DNA of 14,756 nt from DATDCV01 sp036524155 (lineage in GTDB: Bacteria > Verrucomicrobiota > Verrucomicrobiia > Limisphaerales > UBA8199), in contig DATDCV010000614.1 of NCBI GenBank assembly GCA_036524155.1, positions 1 to 14,756 of the forward strand, read 5' to 3'. Both the position numbers and the translations under genes were made by a program. Below, piece after piece: positions 7,532 to 13,677 of the stretch; within the stretch, counting starts at the first letter, position 1; every line of letters starts with the position of its first letter. Below the pieces are notes generated by a model. That model was not told where the DNA came from. It ran no database searches and saw only the letters and a program-made list of their open reading frames with translations.

Positions 7532-9841
7532 CTACCGTCGGAGCCGATAAAACAAGGCTGGCAGCCCGGGGTCGTTGGTAACCGCAAATCCAATGCTCAT
7601 GACTGTGCCGGCACCCAATGATTCCCAGGATGCACCCGGACCCAATGTGCGGCTCATCTCCAACACGAAGCCGGGCGCTGACAATGGCCAGGAGAGCACG
7701 AGTTGGTTTGCGCTTCTGGAGACCCGGAGCGCGGGAAGGGTCGTCGATGACGGCACACCCTTGCGGATGGCACGGTTGTATTTGTCGGCCACGTAGAGAT
7801 TGCCGTATGTGTCCACCGCGATTCCGTCAGGCCCACTAAACTGCGCTTCGGCACCCGTCCCGTCGACACCCCCGCCAAATCTAAATGCGCCCCCCAGAGT
7901 GGTGACGACCCAATCGGCTCCAAACCGTGTCGCTTTGCGGACTAGGTCACTGTCCGTGACATACAGCGCGCCAGTATCATCGGCCGCAATGCCCCGCAGA
8001 GCGGCGAACGCCGCCACGGCGTTCGTCCCGTCGACAGGCCCGACCCGCGATGAGCCGAGTATGGTCGTAACCACCCAGTTTGGACCATCGCGCGCGATCT
8101 TCCGTATCATCCCGGATTCGGTGACATACAGGTTTCCCGAAGTGTCCAGCGTGAGTCCACGCGGAGTGGCGAACCGGGCCCCGCTGTTTGTGCCATCGAC
8201 CCGGTCAGGTGCGCCTGCCAGACCCGCTATGGTGCTGGCAACCCAATTCGCACCCTCTTGCGCAATTCGCCGGACGGTGAAATTGCGCATATCGGCAACA
8301 TAGAGCACGCCCGCACTGTCAACGGCAATGCCGTGGGGTTGGTTGAAGCCCGCGGCGCTGTTTGCCCCATCGGCGCTGCCCGGCACCCCTGGCATCCCGG
8401 CCAGCGTCGTCACGCTCCAGTCCCTGCCCACCGGGCTGATTTTCCGGATCGTGTGATTGAACGTGTCGGCCACAAAGAGATTCCCGAGACTGTCCCTCGC
8501 GATGCCCTGCGGGAGGTTGAATTGCGCTTCGCCGTTCATCCCGTCGTTGGTTCCGCGCACGCCCGACCCGGCGATCGTGCTGATTGCGCCTTCGGGAGAG
8601 ATTCTCCGTATGGAACTGCTCTCGGTGTCGGCCACAAACAACACACCCGCCGGATCCACCACTATCGCCTGTGGGCCGGACAGTTGGTCCGCGGCAAATG
8701 CTAGATCCCGAAAGGCTCCCGCCAGCGTGCTCGAAACTCCGGAAGGGGTAAGTTTCCGAATCGTGAAGTTGCCGACTTCTGCGACGACGAGATCGCCGTT
8801 TGTGTCGAGCGCCAGGTCATAAGGCCAGTTGAAATGCGCGGTGCTGTTTGTCCCATCCTCGGCTCCTCTGGCATTCGGGAATCCGGCGAGAGTGCTGACC
8901 ACCCAGTTGGACCCAACCGGCGCGAGCACGCGAATGCTATTGTTGGCGCTATCGGCAACAAAAACATTACCGGCATTATCGGCCACGATGCCATTAGGGC
9001 AGTTAAATCGCGCATTCGCCCCCAAACCATCAGCGAAACCGCCGGCGGGAGCTGCACCCGCCAGTGTTGTTACAACCCAGTTAGTGCCCACGGGTGTGAT
9101 TTTGCGGATGTTGTTGTTCAGGTAATCAGTGACGTACAGGTTGGTCGCCGAATCCACCGCGATCTTGTGAGGAATATTGAAACTTGCCCCGGAATTAGTG
9201 CCATCCGACGAGCCGAAATAGGAACTGCCGGCGATAGTCGTGACCACCCAGTCATCTCCCGCCGGCGTGATTTTCCGAATCCGGTTGTTTGAAGAGTCGG
9301 CCACAAAAATCGTGCCCCAGCGGTCGATGGCCAGTCCCCCAGGCTGCGAGAAGTAAGCGTGGTTGTTTGTTCCATCCGCAGACCACGCCACCCCAACCAC
9401 TCCGGCGATAGTGGTGACGACCCAATTTGTGCCCGTCAGCGCGATTTTACGGATCGTCTGGTTGTCGGTGTCGGCCACAAAGATATTGCCGTGGGTGTCC
9501 ACCGCTATTCCTTGTGGGCCTAGGAATCGGGCGTTGTCGTTTGTTCCGTCGGCCGCGCCACTGGCCAAAGCTCGGCCTGCAATGGTGTTAACCACCCAAT
9601 TGGTCCCCGCTCGCGTGAGCTTCCGGATGGTGTGGCTGGAACCGTCGGCCACGAATATGTTGCCGGCCGAATCCGCCGCGACACCAAATGGGCTGCCGAA
9701 TCGGGAGGCCCGATTGGTCCCGTCCGGAAAGCTCAGTCCCCCACTCAGAGTAACAAAGGTGTACGATTGACCTGGTGCGGTCGCGACAAACACCGAGCAG
9801 ACAACACAGGTAAGGCCAGCAACGGAAAGACTCGTTTTCAT
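7532..9841 (-). CDS. Secreted NHL-repeat beta-propeller protein with C-terminal beta-sandwich tail
   Basis: 769 aa from ATG at 9841. A GTG at 9862 would add seven residues, but the ATG gives a clean signal peptide (Lys2, a hydrophobic stretch, likely cleavage near APGQS). Twelve NHL-type units follow, each with a GIAVD..GN.FVAD....IRK core and most with a GTNWVVTTIAG linker and a DGTN..A.F spacer, so two six-bladed propellers or one larger array are possible. Two consecutive late units (DNA about 8100-8170 and 7930-8010) are two residues shorter, and two middle linkers lack the NWVV insert. The C-terminal about 65 residues (LRVSRSANQLVLSWP to ALFYRLRR) resemble the short beta-sandwich tail of many verrucomicrobial secreted proteins. 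NHL propellers bind proteins or ligands; no catalytic signature is visible. It is transcribed opposite to both neighbours. Confidence 0.88.
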   Translation of the reverse strand: MKTSLSVAGLTCVVCSVFVATAPGQSYTFVTLSGGLSFPDGTNRASRFGSPFGVAADSAGNIFVADGSSHTIRKLTRAGTNWVVNTIAGRALASGAADGTNDNARFLGPQGIAVDTHGNIFVADTDNQTIRKIALTGTNWVVTTIAGVVGVAWSADGTNNHAYFSQPGGLAIDRWGTIFVADSSNNRIRKITPAGDDWVVTTIAGSSYFGSSDGTNSGASFNIPHKIAVDSATNLYVTDYLNNNIRKITPVGTNWVVTTLAGAAPAGGFADGLGANARFNCPNGIVADNAGNVFVADSANNSIRVLAPVGSNWVVSTLAGFPNARGAEDGTNSTAHFNWPYDLALDTNGDLVVAEVGNFTIRKLTPSGVSSTLAGAFRDLAFAADQLSGPQAIVVDPAGVLFVADTESSSIRRISPEGAISTIAGSGVRGTNDGMNGEAQFNLPQGIARDSLGNLFVADTFNHTIRKISPVGRDWSVTTLAGMPGVPGSADGANSAAGFNQPHGIAVDSAGVLYVADMRNFTVRRIAQEGANWVASTIAGLAGAPDRVDGTNSGARFATPRGLTLDTSGNLYVTESGMIRKIARDGPNWVVTTILGSSRVGPVDGTNAVAAFAALRGIAADDTGALYVTDSDLVRKATRFGADWVVTTLGGAFRFGGGVDGTGAEAQFSGPDGIAVDTYGNLYVADKYNRAIRKGVPSSTTLPALRVSRSANQLVLSWPLSAPGFVLEMSRTLGPGASWESLGAGTVMSIGFAVTNDPGLPALFYRLRR

Positions 9842-9968
9842 GGTAGTTGTCAGGCTGAGCACCGATTGATTAAGTGCCCGTTAAGACCGGACATAGCATA
9901 GCGGATACCAGCATGAGCATGCAAAAGACCTTAGCGCGGTGCGGCCTCAGTTTTGTACGGTGGGATGA

Positions 9969-10063
9969 GCCCGTCCTCGGGCGCAACACGGCTGGAGACA
10001 GGAAATAGCGCAGAAATACCTGGCTCCATGTCAGTCCGGACATTGCTGCGCCCGGGGACGAGC
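9969..10063. repeat. 95-nt nested stem-loop with copies shared elsewhere in the window
   Basis: The outer arms 9969-9985 and 10047-10063 are complementary at 15 of 17 positions. An inner pair, 9993-10002 with 10019-10028, is complementary at 9 of 10, leaving a 16-nt loop. The right arm with its flank (10038-10060) is identical over 23 bp, in inverted orientation, to 13655-13677. The element is noncoding and may be a REP-like repeat or a structured RNA. Confidence 0.75.
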
Positions 10064-10104
10064 GCGCCCCAGACATTTTACTGAACCATTACTTTGCGCA
10101 GGGG

Positions 10105-10129
10105 CCTCTGCGTGAACCTCACGCAGAGG
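10105..10129. repeat. Perfect 11-bp inverted repeat with 3-nt loop
   Basis: CCTCTGCGTGA at 10105-10115 is perfectly complementary to 10119-10129, with loop ACC. No T-run follows on either strand within the next bases, so it is a weak terminator candidate. It sits about 230 bp upstream of the GNAT start and could be an operator or part of a dispersed repeat. Confidence 0.65.
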
Positions 10130-10357
10130 GTGTGAGGTCCACGCGCGAAGAAACCTCGGTTCGCTTCGTGCCTTCCTTCGTTACCTCCTGTTAGCACCCC
10201 CGTATGTCCCCCTCACCACCCTGTCTTGCTCGGGCCGGTGGATTGAGGCCCTGCCTGGATGCTGAACAGACTCACTTGCCCTGTCTGGTGGTATTGGCCT
10301 CTCCGAATTTGCATTTTTCAATTTGCCGTTGTCAATTTACCATCACCCCGATTCACA

Positions 10358-10987
10358 ATGAACAACTGCACCATTCGCCCCGCCCGACCCGGCGATGAGC
10401 CGGGGGCTTATTATGTCTGCCTCAAAACGGGAGACTTCGGCAAAGACGGCGAACCGTTTTACCGCGAAGACCCCGATGCTTTGGGCCGGATCTTCGTCGG
10501 GCCGTACCTGGCGTATGAACCGGGGTTGAGCCTGATTCTCGAAGACGCCGAGGGCATCTGCGGTTACGCGCTGGGCGCTTTTGACTCGCGCGCATTTTAT
10601 TCACGCTACGATTCGGAGTGGCGGCGGGATTTGTGCGCCCGGTTTCCTGCACCGCAAGGCGACCCCCGTCGATGGAGCCGCGTGCAAACTGTTTACCACT
10701 GGTATCATCATCCTGATTACTTCACACCCGAGCCCTATGAAGTTTACCCATCTCATCTGCACATCGACCTGCTGGAGCGCGCCCAGGCGCGCGGCTACGG
10801 CCGTCGCATGCTTGAACAGGTGATGGACAAACTTCGGCAGCGCGGTTCTCCGGGCGCGCACCTGGGCGTCAGCATGATGAATATCCCGGCGTTCGGCTTT
10901 TATCAGCGGCTGGGGTTCAGCGAGTTGATCCGCGTCGGTTCGGGAGCCGACGGCTGCATCTACATGGGCAAAAGCCTACGGCCATGA
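10358..10987 (+). CDS. GNAT acetyltransferase resembling the C-terminal domain of animal O-GlcNAcase
   Basis: 209 aa from ATG at 10358, chosen because TIRPARPGDEPGAYYVC is a canonical GNAT first strand and helix; upstream in-frame sequence looks noncoding. The segment LILEDAEGICGYALGAFDSRAF (59-80, read as two parts around ICGY) strongly resembles the human OGA C-terminal domain, which has EDEDGICGYALGTVD at the equivalent place. The acetyl-CoA loop QARGYGRRML (143-152) is intact, unlike human OGA where it is lost, and is preceded by HLHIDLLE (134-140). MMNIPAFGFYQRLGF (173-187) is the usual final helix and strand. It should bind acetyl-CoA and acetylate an unknown amine. Bacterial stand-alone homologues of this domain are known. 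The gene heads a plus-strand cluster, 74 bp before the aminotransferase, and lies 3 kb downstream of the GH84 gene. Confidence 0.88.
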   Translation: MNNCTIRPARPGDEPGAYYVCLKTGDFGKDGEPFYREDPDALGRIFVGPYLAYEPGLSLILEDAEGICGYALGAFDSRAFYSRYDSEWRRDLCARFPAPQGDPRRWSRVQTVYHWYHHPDYFTPEPYEVYPSHLHIDLLERAQARGYGRRMLEQVMDKLRQRGSPGAHLGVSMMNIPAFGFYQRLGFSELIRVGSGADGCIYMGKSLRP

Positions 10988-11012
10988 TCTTGCTTCGAAC
11001 CTTTAGCACCGT

Positions 11013-11050
11013 AACGCTTCAACGCTTTAACGCTGTAACGCTTTAACGGC
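11013..11050 (+). repeat. Octamer tandem repeat (AACGCTTT-like), about 4.7 copies
   Basis: AACGCT recurs with an exact 8-nt period at 11013, 11021, 11029 and 11037, and a degenerate fifth unit (AACGGC) starts at 11045. The array fills much of the 74-bp gap between the GNAT stop and the aminotransferase start (11062), so a change in unit number would alter the spacing upstream of that start. No function is proven. Confidence 0.8.
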
Positions 11051-11061
11051 TCAAGAGAACC

Positions 11062-12321
11062 ATGTCACAAACACTCGCCCTCCTCGGCGGCACGCCGCTC
11101 CGCACCCGGCCATTTCCGTCTTGGCCGGTCTTTGGCAAAACCGAGGAGACACGGCTGCTTCGCACCTTGCGCAGCGGCCAGTGGGGACGCCTGGATGGAA
11201 AAGAAGTGGCGGAATTCGAGAACCGCTTCGCGGCGGCGCATGGCTGCCGGCACGGCCTGGCCCTCGTGAACGGCACGGTTTCCCTGCGCATCGCGCTGCT
11301 GGCTGCGGGCATCCGCGCCGAGGACGAGGTGATCGTCCCACCGTACACTTTTTTCTCGACCGCTTCCGCGGTGGTTGAGGCCAACGCGGTTCCTGTCTTT
11401 GCGGACATTGACCTGAATACGTTCAACCTCGACCCCGCGGCCACCGAGCGGGCGATCACCACCCGCACGCGCGCGATCATCCCGGTTCATTTCGCCGGTC
11501 AGCCGGCCGACATGCGCGCCATGATGGCCCTCGCCAGAAAACGGCGGTTGGTGGTTATCGAGGATGCGGCGCACGCGCATGGGGCGCTCTATCGCGGTCG
11601 TCCTGCCGGTTCGCTCGGCCATGCCGCCTCCTTTTCGTTCCAGTCCAGCAAGAACCTGACTTCCGGCGAAGGTGGGATCATTACCACCAACGACGACGCG
11701 CTGGCAGAATCGTGCCGGTCCATCCACAACTGCGGTCGGATTCCAACCGGCGTGTGGTACGAGCATCATTGGATCTCCGGCAATTACCGTTTGAGCGAGT
11801 TTCAAGGCGCCATCCTGAACAGCCAGCTCGACCGCCTGGAGAGCCAGACCAGGACCCGTGATCGCAACGGGAAATACCTCGCGGCCAGGCTCGGCGCGCT
11901 ACCGGGCATTTATCCGCAGAAGCGCTCCGCCGATTGCGCGCGGCACAGCTACCACCTGTTCATGCTGCGATTGGATGGCCGGGCCTTTGGCGCGCCCCGC
12001 TCGGCGGTCCTCGAGGCGCTGCGGGCCGAGGGCATCCCCTGCTCGGCTGGGTACGGCTTCCCGCTCCCGCGCCAGCCCATGTTCCTCAACAAGGCCTTCG
12101 GCCCCTTCCTCCCCAAAGCCGCGGCCAAATTGAACTACGGCAGAGTTCGCTGCCCGAACAGCGACCTGATTTGCCGCGAACAAGGCGTTTGGCTGGGGCA
12201 AAACGTCCTTCTCGGCACGCGCTCTGACATGGATGATATCGCGGCCGCGTTCGACAAGATTTTCGAAAATCGCGAACCGCTCAACCAGTGGTGGAAGAAA
12301 TCTGCGGGGAGGGCGCTGTGA
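11062..12321 (+). CDS. DegT/DnrJ/EryC1/StrS-family PLP aminotransferase
   Basis: 419 aa, fold type I aminotransferase of full length. The N-terminus ALLGGTPLRTRPFPSWP is typical of the branch containing AHBA synthase and scyllo-inosose aminotransferases. Visible signatures are ALVNGTVSLRIAL (cofactor-phosphate region, 67-79), VIVPPYTFFSTASAV (90-104), PVHFAGQPADM (141-151), IEDAAHAHGALYRG (166-179, Asp168 pairing with the PLP ring nitrogen) and FSFQSSKNLTSGEGG (191-205) with the PLP-binding Lys197. Members transfer an amino group from Gln or Glu to a keto-sugar or keto-cyclitol; some are dehydratases, but the lysine here marks an aminotransferase. The substrate is unknown. The gene lies between a GNAT and an EIIC permease and overlaps the latter by 4 nt (GTGA), so the two are almost certainly cotranscribed and may act on the same sugar. 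The start is preceded by AAGAGAA, a modest Shine-Dalgarno. Confidence 0.93.
   Translation: MSQTLALLGGTPLRTRPFPSWPVFGKTEETRLLRTLRSGQWGRLDGKEVAEFENRFAAAHGCRHGLALVNGTVSLRIALLAAGIRAEDEVIVPPYTFFSTASAVVEANAVPVFADIDLNTFNLDPAATERAITTRTRAIIPVHFAGQPADMRAMMALARKRRLVVIEDAAHAHGALYRGRPAGSLGHAASFSFQSSKNLTSGEGGIITTNDDALAESCRSIHNCGRIPTGVWYEHHWISGNYRLSEFQGAILNSQLDRLESQTRTRDRNGKYLAARLGALPGIYPQKRSADCARHSYHLFMLRLDGRAFGAPRSAVLEALRAEGIPCSAGYGFPLPRQPMFLNKAFGPFLPKAAAKLNYGRVRCPNSDLICREQGVWLGQNVLLGTRSDMDDIAAAFDKIFENREPLNQWWKKSAGRAL
12306..12313 (+). promoter_or_regulatory. Ribosome binding site fixing the EIIC start at GTG 12318
   Basis: A GGGGAGGG stretch lies 5 nt before GTG at 12318, whose last two bases are shared with the TGA of the upstream aminotransferase (GTGA). 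The alternative GTG at 12288 would give a 34-nt overlap and has no comparable site, so 12318 is preferred. Confidence 0.75.
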
Positions 12322-13577
12322 GCAAAGCCGCCGGGTTGCTCAACAGATACATCGTTCCGCCGCTCACCGTTCTGAGCGAGAACACCTACATGTCGGCGAT
12401 CCGCGCCGGCATGGTTTCGGTGGTGCCCTTAACCATCATCGGCGGCCTGTTCATTATCGTGTCCTTTCTGCCGGTCAGCGGTTGGGACAAAATCGTCGCC
12501 CCCTATCTTCAACTGCTGCAAGTGCCGGTTTCCGCCACGTTCGGCCTGCTCTCGGTGTTTGTGTGCTTCGCCATCGGCTACGATCTGGGCAAGCAGCTCA
12601 AGCAGGAAGCCATCGTCAGCGCCGCCATGGCGACGTTGGTCTTCCTCATGATCCAGCTCAAGCTGGGCGACAAGCCGGAAGACATCACGCTGTCCATGGA
12701 CAACCTTGGCTCGAAAGGATTGTTCACCGCCGTGCTCATTGCCCTGGTGTCCGTCCGCGTTCAGAAATTTTTCACCGACAAAAATTTCGTGGTCAAGTTA
12801 CCGGAAAACGTGCCGCCGATTGTTTACGAGTCGTTTCTTTCGTTGATCCCGCTCTTCTTCCTCGTCGTGGTTTTTTGGGTCGTAAGGTTTGTCCTCGGCA
12901 TCGATGTGGATCACCTGGTGCAAACCACCTTCAAGCCGCTCGTCTTCGCTCTCAACACGCTTCCCGGCATCCTGGTATACGCGTTCCTGGTCACGCTGTT
13001 GTGGTCGGTCGGCATCAACGGCGACAACGCGATGGATGCGATCGTGGCCCCCATCTTCCTGCAATACCTGACTGCCAACGTCGAGGCTATGACCCAGGGC
13101 CAGCCGTTGCCGTACGTGACCGCCTACGGGTTCTTCACCGCTTTCGTCAACGTTGGCGGGACGGGGGCCACCATCGCCTTGGCGCTAGTGATGTGGAACT
13201 CGCGGGAACCCGGGTATCGCAAGGTCAGCCGCCTCTCGCTGCCAACCCAAATCTTCCAGATCAACGAACCGATCTTCTTCGGCTTCCCGATCGTACTCAA
13301 TCCGCTGTTCATGATCCCCTACATCCTCAACGCCCTGGTGCTTACTACTACGACCTTTCTTCTCATGCAATGGGGTGTCCTGCACAAACCGTTCGTCAAT
13401 GTCCCCTGGACCACCCCCCCTATACTTGGTCATTACCTGGTGACTGGCGGCGACTGGAAGGCGGCCGTTTGGGGAGCCGTATCGATTGTCATTGCCATGC
13501 TGGTTTACCTTCCCTTTGCCAAGGCCGCCGAACGCCAGCGGTTGAAGGCAGAAGAGAGCGACATCGCCCATGAATAA
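12318..13577 (+). CDS. Orphan PTS EIIC permease, lactose/cellobiose/chitobiose family
   Basis: 419 aa from GTG 12318, with about ten hydrophobic segments and the family motifs in order: WSVGINGDN (229-237), NVGGTGAT (278-285), QINEPIFFGFP (314-324), WTTPPILG (364-371) and VTGGDW (375-380). This is the whole EIIC membrane domain; no EIIA, EIIB, HPr or EI is fused or present in the window. In the family (ChbC, CelB, LacE) the first motif normally reads GIHG or GVHG, and that His together with the later motif's Glu contacts the sugar hydroxyl to be phosphorylated. Here the position is Asn234, while Glu317 is kept and lies 83 residues downstream, close to the family spacing as I recall it. Transport without phosphorylation is therefore plausible. 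Overlaps: 4 nt with the aminotransferase and possibly 8 nt with the following gene. Confidence 0.92.
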   Translation: MSKAAGLLNRYIVPPLTVLSENTYMSAIRAGMVSVVPLTIIGGLFIIVSFLPVSGWDKIVAPYLQLLQVPVSATFGLLSVFVCFAIGYDLGKQLKQEAIVSAAMATLVFLMIQLKLGDKPEDITLSMDNLGSKGLFTAVLIALVSVRVQKFFTDKNFVVKLPENVPPIVYESFLSLIPLFFLVVVFWVVRFVLGIDVDHLVQTTFKPLVFALNTLPGILVYAFLVTLLWSVGINGDNAMDAIVAPIFLQYLTANVEAMTQGQPLPYVTAYGFFTAFVNVGGTGATIALALVMWNSREPGYRKVSRLSLPTQIFQINEPIFFGFPIVLNPLFMIPYILNALVLTTTTFLLMQWGVLHKPFVNVPWTTPPILGHYLVTGGDWKAAVWGAVSIVIAMLVYLPFAKAAERQRLKAEESDIAHE

Positions 13578-13651
13578 CGTTTCGCCGCCAGTCGCTCGAG
13601 CCGTCCGCTTGGTTTCTCCGTCGCAGCGATTCTCATTTTGCCGCGGAGTAC

Positions 13652-13677
13652 GCCCGTCCCCGGGCGCAGCAATGTCC
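13652..13677 (+). repeat. Dispersed repeat copy at the start of the CBM9-like gene
   Basis: Bases 13655-13677 are identical, in inverted orientation, to 10038-10060, and 13652-13668 also resemble the left arm at 9969-9985. The copy contains the ATG at 13672, the likely start of the next gene. It may be a half element of the 9969-10063 repeat. Confidence 0.75.

Larger units (their letters stand above)
9863..10357. other. Repeat-rich divergent intergenic region
   Basis: About 495 bases separate the divergent NHL and GNAT genes. It contains a 95-nt nested stem-loop (9969-10063) and a perfect 11-bp inverted repeat (10105-10129), both listed separately. From 10130 to 10357 there are short purine/pyrimidine word repeats near the GNAT start (variants of CAATTTGC and TCAATTTACC around 10310-10340). 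A frame reading upstream of the GNAT ATG from 10259 has unusual Trp-rich content and is not credible as protein. No clear -35/-10 pair was found. Confidence 0.6.

Noticed and set aside
7532..9841. Possible CRISPR or DNA tandem array because of regular near-repeats
   Set aside because: The periodicity is of protein units (NHL blades, about 150-180 nt) with divergent codons in one continuous frame.
10204..10398. Small plus-strand frame upstream of the GNAT
   Set aside because: It is Cys/Pro/His-rich, has no ribosome binding site, and overlaps the GNAT start in another frame.
11065..11805. A 246-codon minus-strand frame
   Set aside because: It is antisense to the aminotransferase and is a GC-rich shadow with Arg-heavy composition and no domain.
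12233..13573. A 446-codon plus-strand frame overlapping the EIIC gene
   Set aside because: It is Arg/Gly/His-rich and low in hydrophobic order, whereas the alternative frame encodes a complete EIIC with all family motifs.
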